A stretch of 53,815 nt of DNA from Bacteroidota bacterium (GTDB lineage Bacteria > Bacteroidota > Ignavibacteria > UBA10030 > UBA8401): contig JACFMZ010000001.1 in the NCBI GenBank assembly GCA_019455105.1, positions 1 through 53,815 on the forward strand, read 5' to 3'. The notes below the pieces were generated by a model. The model ran no database searches. It had not been told where the DNA came from and saw nothing but the letters and a program-made list of their open reading frames with translations. The position numbers and the translations under genes were made by a program. Position 1 is the first letter of the stretch. Each line of letters opens with the position of its first letter. Below, piece after piece: positions 1-7,893 of the stretch.

Positions 1-2
1 TC

Positions 3-371
3 GAAAAGATTTATAGCAGTATTTGGACAGGGGGTTTACAATCAGATATTAGTCTGATTGACAAAGAAGTCTATTTTATACTTGGTAACAGGATTGCAAA
101 AAGGGTAAATGGTCAGTTCCAAACTTTTCTACAAGTAGATAATCCAGAGTTTTATCAGCGAATATGGGGAAGAAATTCTAAAGATATTTTTCTTTTGATG
201 ATAGATGGTTTAGCACATTATAATGGAACAGATATTCAATATTTATTTTATTTCAACAAAGTACCAAGAACTCAAATTTATGGAGCCGCCTTATTTGATA
301 AAGATGCATTTTTTCTTGTTTATGAAAGTCAAACAGGTTTAAATCTTATTTATCACGGTAAATTAAATTAG
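3..371 (+). CDS. C-terminal fragment of a beta-propeller-like protein (5' end outside window)
   Basis: An open frame enters from the left edge and ends at TAG 369-371, giving about 122 residues with no start in view. The stretch W-G-R-N-S-K-D-I-F-L-L-M-I-D-G-L-A-H-Y-N-G-T resembles the 'WGSSxxDVFxVGxxGxIxHYDGT' blade pattern of bacterial kelch/BNR-like propellers, so a repeat propeller is my inference. The fragment is visibly more AT-rich in codon choice (AAA, ATT, TTT, AAT) than the genes to its right, which may mean recent transfer or weak expression. The frame is open throughout and the protein has no C-terminal sorting domain. No specific function can be named. Confidence 0.6.
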   Translation, partial: EKIYSSIWTGGLQSDISLIDKEVYFILGNRIAKRVNGQFQTFLQVDNPEFYQRIWGRNSKDIFLLMIDGLAHYNGTDIQYLFYFNKVPRTQIYGAALFDKDAFFLVYESQTGLNLIYHGKLN

Positions 372-629
372 AGGAGGAAGAGCAAAATAAAAGATAATAA
401 TTACCATTGAGAAATGATGTTGGCGCACCATCTCTCTTTATTGAATAACTCATCAGGCTTGCTACCTAAGTTTTATTAAAATAAAACAGAGCTATTCTAT
501 TTTAAAGTAACAGCAGCTTCCGCCGGATAAGAACCAAAAGCCAACAGCGCTTTGAATATATAGAGGCGCGAACTTCTTCGTATAAATTCTGCTGAATTTT
601 TTCTATCTTAAAGAAAAAATTTTTGCCCT
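372..629. other. Intergenic region, AT-rich, no gene seen
   Basis: This 258-bp gap separates the AT-rich fragment from the VWA gene. Around 410-441 there is an imperfect inverted repeat (GAGAAATGATG / CACCATCTCTC, 9 of 11 pairs) followed by TTTATTG, which could be a degraded terminator for the upstream gene. I see no clear promoter or ribosome-binding site before the TTG start at 630. Confidence 0.35.
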
Positions 630-2795
630 TTGAATATTTCCTTTCAAACATCGCTGTTCATTGTCGTGCTGCTGGCTCTTTCTGCTTTTGCAGCCGCCGT
701 AATAATGTACCGCTACACTGTTCCTCCTGTTTCACCGGGAAGAAAACGACTGTTAATGTTGCTGCGCGGAACGGCGCTGGCGGCAATTCTTCTCGCAATG
801 TGTGAACCGCTTTTGCAGTTTGTTTCGCACGCTGTTGAGCCGCCGGTTATTGCCGTTGCTGTTGATGCTTCGCTCAGTATGACGCAGAACGATAAGAATG
901 TCAGCCGTGATGTTCTGACGCGCGAAATTTTAAATAGCAATGCAGTTCACTCTCTTTCAGCAAAGGCAGCAATACAATGGTGGAAATTCTCGGTTGCCGC
1001 TTCGCGTACATCCCCGGATTCAATTCTTTTTAACGGCGCCGCAACAAATATTACTCAGGCGCTTACAACAATTGTACAAAATCCTGCGCCGAATCTTCAG
1101 GGCATTCTTCTTCTTACCGACGGCAATTATAACCTCGGCTCAAATCCTCTTTATACCGCCGAAAAACTTCGCGTGCCTCTTTTTATTATCGGCATCGGAG
1201 ATACGGTTGAACAAAAAGATGTTTCTATTTCAAAACTTATTGCCAATTCCGTTGCGTATGTTGAAACATCTCTTCCGGTAGAAGGAGCGTTGAAAGTTAC
1301 CGGAATCGGAAAAACGACGCTGACCGTTTCGCTGTTTGAAGAGAATGATCTGCTTGCCAGCAAGTCAATTGAAACTTCCGCTTCTGATGACATTACGGAA
1401 TATCCGTTTCAGTTTTCATACACGCCTGAATCCGCCGGAACAAAAAAACTCCGCGTTACGGTGAGCTCCGTCAGCGGAGAGCTTACCGAAAAAAATAACA
1501 GCCGCTCCGTTATGATAAAGGTTTTAAAAAATAAACTGCGCATTGTTCTTCTTGCCGGCGCTCCCAATGCTGATGTTTCCGCCGTAACAGGAACATTGGA
1601 AGAAGATAAAAATATTGAAGCGGTTCTTTTTTTACAGAAACCGAACGGCGAGTTTCAATCATTCCCCGAAGAAAAAAAATTACAACAGATTCTTCCTTCT
1701 GCCGACTGCGTGATGCTGCTCGGTTTTCCTTCTCAGTGGACGACACTTTCGACCCTGCAATTTCTTACGGAAACGATTAAGAATCGGCAGCTTCCGCTGT
1801 TGTTTATTGCATCGCGCACTCTCGATCTTTCAAAAACACGGCAGATAGAATCTCTTCTTCCGTTCACGATTGCATCAGAACGGATAGATGAACAGCCGGT
1901 CTTTGCAGTTCCGGTAAAAACAATGTTGTATCATCCTCTTCTTTCTCTTTCGGGAAATACGGAAACGGTGTGGGAAAAACTTCCGCCGGTTTATTATTCC
2001 ATTTCCACCTTCAAAGCAAAGCCGGAAGCAACGGTATTATTTACTGTAAAGCTGCAAGGAATTCCGATCGCATCTCCCTTTATGCTGATGAGAAGCACTG
2101 CCGGAAGCCGTACGCTGGCAATAACAGGATATGGGATTTTTCGCTGGAAGTTATTGGCGGCGGCAAGTGAAGAAACAAAAAACTTTTTTCCTCAATGGTT
2201 TGCCGCCGTTACCCGCTGGCTTTCAGTGCGAGATGCGGATAAAAGACTGCGCATAGCGCCGGAAAAAGAATTTTTTGCGCAGGGAGAGCCGATTGATTTC
2301 TCCGCGCAGGCGTATAATGAAAGTTTCGAGCCGGTTGATAATGCCGATATTTCCCTGACTCTTCACTCGCTGAACAACACACACAATGAAACCGCAATCA
2401 CTTTTCAATCAAACGGCACGGGATTATATTCTGCATCTGCCGGCGCACTGCCGGAAGGAGATTATTCTTTTCTGGGAATTTCGTCACTTGACGGAATAGC
2501 AATGGACAGCGTACGAGGAAGATTTACCGTCGGCGAGCAGCAATTGGAATTTACAGAGACAAAAATGAACAAACCGCTGTTAATACAAATGGCGGAACGT
2601 TCCGGTGGAATGTTCGCCGATGAGCGTCATGCCGGCGAGATGATACAGAAGATTCACGAAATGAAAACATTGCTTCCGCAGGAAAAAAGTTCTGTTCATG
2701 AATTTGAACTGTGGAATCTGTCGATATTTTTATCCGTTATCATTTTACTGTTCGGTATCGAGTGGTTTCTGCGAAAGCGTTTCGGAATGCTTTAA
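630..2795 (+). CDS. Large membrane-anchored von Willebrand factor A domain protein
   Basis: This 721-residue protein has two N-terminal membrane segments (about 7-27 and 42-62). A VWA domain follows with an intact MIDAS: D79-A-S81-L-S83, a threonine near 142 and T-D-G at 163-165. A long extracytoplasmic region comes next, and a single membrane helix at about 695-715 ends in basic residues. The arrangement matches the VWA/DUF4159-neighbourhood membrane proteins often found beside BatA/MoxR genes, but no MoxR or BatB gene is in view, so the partners are unknown. The only in-frame start that keeps the first helix is TTG at 630; an in-frame stop at 609 excludes anything earlier, and no good Shine-Dalgarno precedes it. 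A role as a metal-dependent adhesion or assembly scaffold is inferred from the domain alone. Confidence 0.8.
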   Translation: MNISFQTSLFIVVLLALSAFAAAVIMYRYTVPPVSPGRKRLLMLLRGTALAAILLAMCEPLLQFVSHAVEPPVIAVAVDASLSMTQNDKNVSRDVLTREILNSNAVHSLSAKAAIQWWKFSVAASRTSPDSILFNGAATNITQALTTIVQNPAPNLQGILLLTDGNYNLGSNPLYTAEKLRVPLFIIGIGDTVEQKDVSISKLIANSVAYVETSLPVEGALKVTGIGKTTLTVSLFEENDLLASKSIETSASDDITEYPFQFSYTPESAGTKKLRVTVSSVSGELTEKNNSRSVMIKVLKNKLRIVLLAGAPNADVSAVTGTLEEDKNIEAVLFLQKPNGEFQSFPEEKKLQQILPSADCVMLLGFPSQWTTLSTLQFLTETIKNRQLPLLFIASRTLDLSKTRQIESLLPFTIASERIDEQPVFAVPVKTMLYHPLLSLSGNTETVWEKLPPVYYSISTFKAKPEATVLFTVKLQGIPIASPFMLMRSTAGSRTLAITGYGIFRWKLLAAASEETKNFFPQWFAAVTRWLSVRDADKRLRIAPEKEFFAQGEPIDFSAQAYNESFEPVDNADISLTLHSLNNTHNETAITFQSNGTGLYSASAGALPEGDYSFLGISSLDGIAMDSVRGRFTVGEQQLEFTETKMNKPLLIQMAERSGGMFADERHAGEMIQKIHEMKTLLPQEKSSVHEFELWNLSIFLSVIILLFGIEWFLRKRFGML

Positions 2796-2819
2796 AAAAA
2801 TTCTACGCTGATAAAAATA

Positions 2820-2846
2820 AAAAAGGAGGAACGAGTCCTCCTTTTT
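2820..2846. terminator. Bidirectional terminator between convergent genes
   Basis: A perfect 11-bp stem, AAAAAGGAGGA / TCCTCCTTTTT, with loop ACGAG sits between the VWA gene (plus) and the DUF3332 gene (minus). The A-tract and T-tract lie on the two arms, so it can act in both directions. Confidence 0.85.
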
Positions 2847-2867
2847 CAAAAATTTGTTCCTATACAA

Positions 2868-3374
2868 TTAATGCGAAGCCATCAATTCGGCAACCTGTTC
2901 GCCGGTTTGGCGGCTGAGAATATTTCCCTGCATATCCTTAATCACCATTCCGCCGTCTTCAGCAGATTCGGCATAGGCAATGACTTCGCCGTTTTCATTC
3001 TTCACTGTTGCTTTGCCGTCTTCCATAGCAACAATAAATTTCTTATCGGCATAGCTGATTGTCATTTCCTTTTTCTCTGCATTAAACGCTACCGAGGTTC
3101 CGTCATCCGTGGTAATATTTGATGCCATCGGATTATTTCCGGTCCAGAATTCGATGGTATTTAAAATAACTGCGTCAATTCCTCCGGCAATACCATAAAC
3201 AGGAACTACGTTGAGAACAATAAAGACAATTTCTTTCACCCATTTATTTCCCATGCTGCCGTTCCAATTGTACACTTTTTTCGTAAGATTGAATGAACCG
3301 TAACATCCCACTGACATTACTGCCATTGAGGCAATAAGAAGACCAACAACAACCAATTTTAAAATATTTTTCAT
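2868..3374 (-). CDS. DUF3332 family lipoprotein
   Basis: This is a 168-residue protein with a lipoprotein signal (basic start, hydrophobic core, M-S-V-G-C near residue 24). A second hydrophobic stretch (I-V-F-I-V-L-N-V-V-P-V-Y-G-I-A-G-G-I-D) is followed by a hydrophilic C-terminal half. The order 'GSFxLTxKVYxWNGxxGxKWVxEIVFxxLxxxPVYGxAxxxDxxxLNxIEFWTG' is what I recognise as DUF3332. No function is established for this family. Start choice is supported by AAGGAG eight bases before the ATG. The gene stands alone, convergent with the VWA gene and divergent from the Bax-inhibitor gene. Confidence 0.82.
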   Translation of the reverse strand: MKNILKLVVVGLLIASMAVMSVGCYGSFNLTKKVYNWNGSMGNKWVKEIVFIVLNVVPVYGIAGGIDAVILNTIEFWTGNNPMASNITTDDGTSVAFNAEKKEMTISYADKKFIVAMEDGKATVKNENGEVIAYAESAEDGGMVIKDMQGNILSRQTGEQVAELMASH

Positions 3375-3624
3375 AAGAAAATCTCCTTAATGTTTTTAAA
3401 ATGAGCGAATTATGTTTTAACAAGAAAGCTTTGTTTGAGTATACGCTATTTCAATATTCAAATCAAGAATTAAGACTGAAGTAATATATTTGTAACCTTT
3501 TTAATCTCTCTTTCTAAAAAGATCGTTTTATTTATGTCTTTTTCTATTTTTGATTTATTGAGAATGATGTTATATTGAGACTATTCAGAAGATAAAACTA
3601 TATTTACAAAAGGAGAAATGCTCT

Positions 3625-4368
3625 ATGATGCGCACAGCAAATCCTGCTTTAAATAATAAAACATTTCAGCAGGTAATTCCACAGCAATATTCCGATGCCA
3701 TGACACTGCAGGGAACGGTCAATAAAACAATGATCATGCTTTTTCTTGTCATTGTCGGTGCGGCGTACACGTGGGGAATGTTTCTGGAACAAAATCTTCA
3801 AGGCGTACTCATCTGGATGCTGGCGGGGGCAATTGGCGGCTTTATTGTTGCCATGGTAACGGTATTTAAAAAAGAATGGTCTCCGGTAACGGCGCCGATT
3901 TATGCAATACTGGAAGGATTTTTTCTCGGCGCAATTTCATCCTCATTAAATGCAGAATTTCCCGGAATTGTTGTGCAGGCGGTGGCACTCACCTTCGGCA
4001 CCGCCGGCTGCCTGCTTTTTGCGTATAAATCAGGGCTGATTAAGGCAACAGAGAATTTCAAGCTCGGCGTTTTTGCGGCAACAGGCGGAGTAGCGCTGGT
4101 ATATTTGGCAACAATTGTGTTGGGATTTTTCCATATCTCAATTCCTTATATTCACGATTCGGGAATTATTGGTATCGGATTCAGCCTGCTTGTGGTGGTT
4201 ATTGCGGCATTAAATCTTGTGCTTGATTTTGATTTTATTGAAAAAGGAGCCGAACAGGGAGCGCCGAAGTTTATGGAATGGTACGCCGCCTTCGGTTTAA
4301 TGGTAACATTAATCTGGCTTTATCTGGAAATTCTCCGGCTGCTTTCAAAATTAAACAGCAGAAGATAG
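3625..4368 (+). CDS. Bax inhibitor-1 / YccA-like integral membrane protein
   Basis: The 247-residue protein has a soluble N-terminus (M-M-R-T-A-N-P-A-L-N) and seven predicted hydrophobic helices with Gly-rich faces. Both the N-terminal 'RTANPALN' segment and the overall pattern fit the bacterial Bax1-I/YccA branch (PF12811 type) rather than E. coli YbhL. Eukaryotic and bacterial relatives are pH-sensitive calcium-leak channels; that activity is known for the family but not shown here. AAAGGAG lies 12-18 bases before the ATG pair at 3625/3628, so the second ATG is equally possible. It is transcribed alone, with a strong hairpin after it at 4400-4444. Confidence 0.88.
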   Translation: MMRTANPALNNKTFQQVIPQQYSDAMTLQGTVNKTMIMLFLVIVGAAYTWGMFLEQNLQGVLIWMLAGAIGGFIVAMVTVFKKEWSPVTAPIYAILEGFFLGAISSSLNAEFPGIVVQAVALTFGTAGCLLFAYKSGLIKATENFKLGVFAATGGVALVYLATIVLGFFHISIPYIHDSGIIGIGFSLLVVVIAALNLVLDFDFIEKGAEQGAPKFMEWYAAFGLMVTLIWLYLEILRLLSKLNSRR

Positions 4369-4399
4369 CTTTTTAAAAAAATACGTTCAACGAATATTT

Positions 4400-4444
4400 G
4401 AAGCGGCATCTTTAAGAGTTTTCTGCTGAAAAGATTGCCGCTTC
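4400..4444 (+). terminator. Long interrupted hairpin after the Bax-inhibitor gene
   Basis: GAAGCGGC (4400-4407) pairs with GCCGCTTC (4437-4444), and TCTTT (4409-4413) with AAAGA (4430-4434), across a small A/TT internal loop. No U-run follows, so it is either a 3'-end stabilising stem or part of the leader of the next gene rather than a classic intrinsic terminator. Confidence 0.5.
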
Positions 4445-4481
4445 AGCATTCAGAGCTGTTGCAAGCTTCATTTTACTATAC

Positions 4482-4534
4482 CGTTCTCTCCGCCGAGAGG
4501 AGTGATTTATTCAAATCACAAAATCACGAGAACG
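4482..4534 (+). promoter_or_regulatory. Structured leader with mutually exclusive stems ahead of the GT2 gene
   Basis: Three overlapping pairings are visible. CGTTCTC (4482-4488) can pair with GAGAACG (4528-4534). CTCTC (4486-4490) can instead pair with GAGAG (4495-4499). GTGATTT (4502-4508) can pair with AAATCAC at 4513-4519 or with the direct copy of AAATCAC at 4521-4527. Because the first two share bases, the RNA can adopt alternative folds. It lies about 70 bases before the GT2 start. This may be a regulatory leader, or simply an AT-rich region with chance pairing; no known riboswitch is recognised. Confidence 0.35.
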
Positions 4535-4606
4535 TATCGCTTCTGCGTTGCTTCTCGCTCTCTTTTGTGCTACATTGAATTCGGTAAATCTTAACATTAA
4601 GGGAAT

Positions 4607-5734
4607 ATGGCAGAAGAAACATCAGGGCTTCAGGAACAGCCGGGCGAACAGAAAAAAGAAAATCCGTTTCGCCGTAAAAGTTTCCATAAAAATTTTAGAA
4701 AACCCGTTACAGCGCCGAAGCAGGAACCGCCGCATGAGCAGGGTGAATCCGGACCGCTTCCTGTGGTTGAACAACAGAAAATGCCGCATCCCCGCCGGCA
4801 GCAAAAACCGTATATTTCCGTTGTTATTCCCCTTTTAAATGAAGAGGAATCACTGCGCGAACTGCACGAACAATTAAAATTTTCTCTTTCAAAATTCGGC
4901 GGCAACTACGAGCTTATTTTTATTGACGATGGCTCAACGGATAATTCATTCAAAGTTCTGCGTGAGCTGCGCCAGCGAAATAACCGCATTAAGATTATCC
5001 GCTTTCGAAGAAACTACGGAAAAAGCGCCGCGCTGGCAGTCGGTTTCCAAAAAGCGCAGGGAGAATTTGTCATTACCATGGATGCGGATTTACAAGATGA
5101 TCCGGCAGAAATTGGAAACCTTGTTCACCAGATGAAAAGCGGTTTTGATGTTGTTTCCGGATGGAAAAAGCGCCGGAAAGATCCGCTGAACAAAACGCTT
5201 CCTTCAAAATTTTTTAATTTCGTAACGGCAAAAGTTACCGGTGTTAAAATTCATGATTTTAATTGCGGCTTAAAAGGATATAAACAAGATGTGGTAAAAA
5301 GCGTTCATGTGTACGGCGAACTGCACCGCTACATTCCGGCATTAGCGCATTGGCTCGGCTTCAAAGTCGGTGAAACGGTTGTCAATCACCGCCCGCGCAG
5401 ATTTGGAAAAACAAAATTCGGCATGGCGCGTTACTCCCGCGGATTTCTAGATCTTCTTACCGTTATTTTTACTACGCGCTATGTTTCCCGCCCGCTCCAT
5501 TTGTTCGGCGGCTGGGGAATTTTATCATCGCTCATCGGATTGTTAGTATTCTTCTGGCTGACCTATGAAAAATTTGTAAACGGCGAACCGCTCAGCAACC
5601 GCCCGCTGTTTCTTGTCAGTTTAATAATGATTATTGTCGGCGTGCAGTTTATTTCAATGGGTTTGTTGGGCGAGTTAATTACGCGCAATCAACAAGTGGA
5701 AAAGGAATATTCCATTAAAGAAGAAATACAATAA
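4607..5734 (+). CDS. Membrane-anchored family 2 glycosyltransferase (polyprenyl-phosphate glycosyltransferase type)
   Basis: This 375-residue protein has a GT2 catalytic domain starting at about residue 69 (Y-I-S-V-V-I-P-L-L-N-E-E), with I-D-D-G-S-T-D and the donor/metal motif M-D-A-D-L-Q-D-D. Two C-terminal membrane helices (about 295-320 and 330-355) end in a short cytoplasmic tail. This is the DPM1/GtrB/ArnC layout, which moves a sugar from a nucleotide donor to undecaprenyl phosphate at the inner face of the membrane. The first 68 residues are an unusual hydrophilic extension rich in K, R, Q, E and P, absent from standard family members. It is followed 69 bases later by a GT4 and then a methyltransferase, suggesting a small glycan or glycolipid cassette. 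The sugar is not predictable. Confidence 0.87.
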   Translation: MAEETSGLQEQPGEQKKENPFRRKSFHKNFRKPVTAPKQEPPHEQGESGPLPVVEQQKMPHPRRQQKPYISVVIPLLNEEESLRELHEQLKFSLSKFGGNYELIFIDDGSTDNSFKVLRELRQRNNRIKIIRFRRNYGKSAALAVGFQKAQGEFVITMDADLQDDPAEIGNLVHQMKSGFDVVSGWKKRRKDPLNKTLPSKFFNFVTAKVTGVKIHDFNCGLKGYKQDVVKSVHVYGELHRYIPALAHWLGFKVGETVVNHRPRRFGKTKFGMARYSRGFLDLLTVIFTTRYVSRPLHLFGGWGILSSLIGLLVFFWLTYEKFVNGEPLSNRPLFLVSLIMIIVGVQFISMGLLGELITRNQQVEKEYSIKEEIQ

Positions 5735-5764
5735 ATCAACAACAGTCATTCAGAATATTTTTTT

Positions 5765-5787
5765 AGAGGCGCAGGTACTGCGTCTCT
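5765..5787. terminator. Short hairpin between the GT2 and GT4 genes
   Basis: AGAGGCGCAG / CTGCGTCTCT (one G-U pair) with loop GTA. It is preceded by a T-run and followed by AAAGTTTTAA, so on the plus strand it would be at best a weak terminator or an attenuating element between the two glycosyltransferases. Confidence 0.45.
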
Positions 5788-5803
5788 AAAGTTTTAAAGA
5801 ACA

Positions 5804-6931
5804 ATGAAGATCCTTCTTTTCGGTCCTGCCTATCCGCTGCGAGGCGGCATGGCGCATTTTATTGCGCTGTTGTACACGCATCTTGTAAAAAACGGACACG
5901 ATGTTGAGATTATTAATTTTACCAGACAATATCCCAAGCTGCTCTTTCCCGGGAAAACACAGGAAGAGAGCGGTGAAGCGGGTCTTCCCGTTCCCAGCAC
6001 GTCGTTAATTGATTCCGTTAATCCGTTCAATTGGTTATGGAACGGTATTCGTTTGCGAAAAAAAAATGCCGATCTCGTTATTTCAACATACTGGCTTCCG
6101 TTTTTCGGTCCGAGCACGGGAACGCTTCACGCACTGCTTCGTTTCAGGAAAAAAACGAAAGCATTAACCATTCTGCATAATCTTATTCCGCATGAGCGCA
6201 GACCCGGCGATATTATTTTTACGCGATTCGTTACCTGTTTTACCGATTATTATATTGCTCAGTCCGAATCCGTTGAAAAAGAACTGCGCCGGTTTGTTCC
6301 GAAGGCAGTGTATAAGCGGGTATCGCTTCCCATGTTTTCGCTGTTTAAAGAACGGATTCCGAAAGATGAAGCAAGGAAGCTGCTCGGCATTACGGATGAA
6401 AAAGTCATTCTCTTTTTCGGTTACATTCGCCCGTACAAAGGTCTGCATGTATTAATTGATGCAATGAAAATTTTAAAAGAGAAGATGAAGCTCCGTCTGC
6501 TTGTCTGCGGCGAATATTACGGCGATGAAGAAAAATACCGCCGGCATATTCAGGAAGCAGGAATTGAACACTGCACAACGGTGATTTCCAATTATATTCC
6601 TAACGAAAAAGTTCATATCTTCTTTTCAGCCGCCGATGTTGTCGTGCAGCCGTATCGTTCGGCAACGCAGAGCGCCATTGCACAGATTGCGTATTTCTTT
6701 TCATCGCCGATTATTGCCACCAATGTGGGCGCGCTGCCGGAAGTTGTGATTGATGGAAAATCGGGATTGATTGTTCCGCCGGATAATCCTGAGGCGCTGG
6801 CGGAAGCTGTAATGAAATTTTACAACGAAGATCTGGAGCAAAAACTTACCGCCGGCGCAGCGGAAGAGCGAAAGAAATATTCATGGGAAACAATGGTTGA
6901 CGCCGTTGAAACATTAACAACAAAGGAATAA
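5804..6931 (+). CDS. GT-B fold glycosyltransferase, family 4 type
   Basis: A 375-residue two-domain enzyme. The N-terminal Rossmann domain carries the G-G-M-A-H loop that contacts the acceptor in GT4 enzymes. The C-terminal domain begins near residue 195 (K-V-I-L-F-F-G-Y-I-R-P-Y-K-G-L) and carries the nucleotide-sugar signature around V-V-Q-P-Y-R-S-A-T-Q-S and A-T-N-V-G-A-L-P-E-V-V. The usual E-x7-E motif is altered in its first position, which is common. No signal peptide or membrane helix is obvious, so it is probably cytoplasmic or peripheral. It follows the GT2 gene and lies 19 bases before the methyltransferase, so the three probably act on the same glycoconjugate. Donor and acceptor are unknown. 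Confidence 0.88.
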   Translation: MKILLFGPAYPLRGGMAHFIALLYTHLVKNGHDVEIINFTRQYPKLLFPGKTQEESGEAGLPVPSTSLIDSVNPFNWLWNGIRLRKKNADLVISTYWLPFFGPSTGTLHALLRFRKKTKALTILHNLIPHERRPGDIIFTRFVTCFTDYYIAQSESVEKELRRFVPKAVYKRVSLPMFSLFKERIPKDEARKLLGITDEKVILFFGYIRPYKGLHVLIDAMKILKEKMKLRLLVCGEYYGDEEKYRRHIQEAGIEHCTTVISNYIPNEKVHIFFSAADVVVQPYRSATQSAIAQIAYFFSSPIIATNVGALPEVVIDGKSGLIVPPDNPEALAEAVMKFYNEDLEQKLTAGAAEERKKYSWETMVDAVETLTTKE

Positions 6932-6950
6932 AACGTTTACAGACTCTCTT

Positions 6951-7760
6951 ATGCAATACGACCCGATTAAAAATATTCTCGGCAACGCCGCAAAAAAAAC
7001 TCCTCTCTTTCGAAAAATATTTTACTCGCTGCTGGGGGTTATGTTCCTTCGCACCTGGTACGTAAAACGGGCGCTGCGCGAACTGCTTGCCGGAAAAACT
7101 ACTTCTTTTGAATTGTTCGATGCCGGAAGCGGCTTCGGACAGTATTCGTATTTTCTTGCGAAAAATTTTCCGAATGTTTCCATTCACGCCATTGATGTTA
7201 AGGAAGATTATATTGAAGACTGCCGGCAGTTTTTTGCACAGGCGGGAATTCACAATGTGCAATTCGGCGTGGAAGACCTGACCGTACCCACTCATGTGAA
7301 CCGTTTCGATTTTATTCTTTCCGTTGATGTGATGGAACATATTGAAGATGATGTGCAGGTTTTTAAAAATTTCTATGCCGCAATGAAAAACGGCGGACGG
7401 CTGCTCATTCACACCCCTTCAAATCTCGGCGGCTCGGATGTGCATAAAGAAGGCGATAAAAGTTTTGTGGAAGAACATGCGCGCGATGGCTACGATGTGA
7501 ATGACCTTCGGACGAAATTAGAAAATGCCGGATTTCATGTTCTCTTTACAAAATATTCATACGGACCAATCGGTACCGTTGCCTGGCGCATGGGAATTAA
7601 ATATCCGTTACTGATGCTGAATGCCGGCAAAGTATTCTTTCTTCTTCTTCCGTTGTACTACCTTGCCACGCTGTGGCTGACGCTTATTTTTATGTGGATT
7701 GATTTCCATTCCAATAACAAGCGCGGAACCGGTTTATTGGTAGCGGCAGAAAAGAAATAA
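6951..7760 (+). CDS. Class I SAM-dependent methyltransferase with C-terminal membrane hairpin
   Basis: This is a 269-residue protein. The SAM-binding core starts near residue 55 with F-D-A-G-S-G-F-G-Q (motif I), then A-I-D-V-K-E-D-Y (motif II, acidic D), and later S-V-D-V-M-E-H-I and N-G-G-R-L-L-I-H-T-P. The family fold is methyltransferase type 11/12. Residues about 220-258 form a long hydrophobic hairpin, so the enzyme is probably tethered to the inner membrane, which suits a lipid-linked glycan substrate. It lies 19 bases after the GT4 gene, consistent with co-transcription. The methyl acceptor cannot be predicted. Confidence 0.82.
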   Translation: MQYDPIKNILGNAAKKTPLFRKIFYSLLGVMFLRTWYVKRALRELLAGKTTSFELFDAGSGFGQYSYFLAKNFPNVSIHAIDVKEDYIEDCRQFFAQAGIHNVQFGVEDLTVPTHVNRFDFILSVDVMEHIEDDVQVFKNFYAAMKNGGRLLIHTPSNLGGSDVHKEGDKSFVEEHARDGYDVNDLRTKLENAGFHVLFTKYSYGPIGTVAWRMGIKYPLLMLNAGKVFFLLLPLYYLATLWLTLIFMWIDFHSNNKRGTGLLVAAEKK

Positions 7761-7893
7761 GCGGATAACAGCAGCCATTCGCCGAATTTCAAAGAAGAAG
7801 ATACCTTTTCGCACCTTTTTTTCCATTTCTTTTCTCCGTACCTTTAATCGCAGCACATCTAAAAAAACCGGACAACCATCATTTCAATTTTTT

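Noticed and set aside
2209-2408. Minus-strand frames inside the VWA gene
   Set aside because: They are opposite a clearly coding gene and have no domain.
6846-7412. 188-residue open frame on the minus strand
   Set aside because: It lies wholly opposite the GT4 end and the methyltransferase and has no recognisable domain or ribosome-binding site; it is a shadow.
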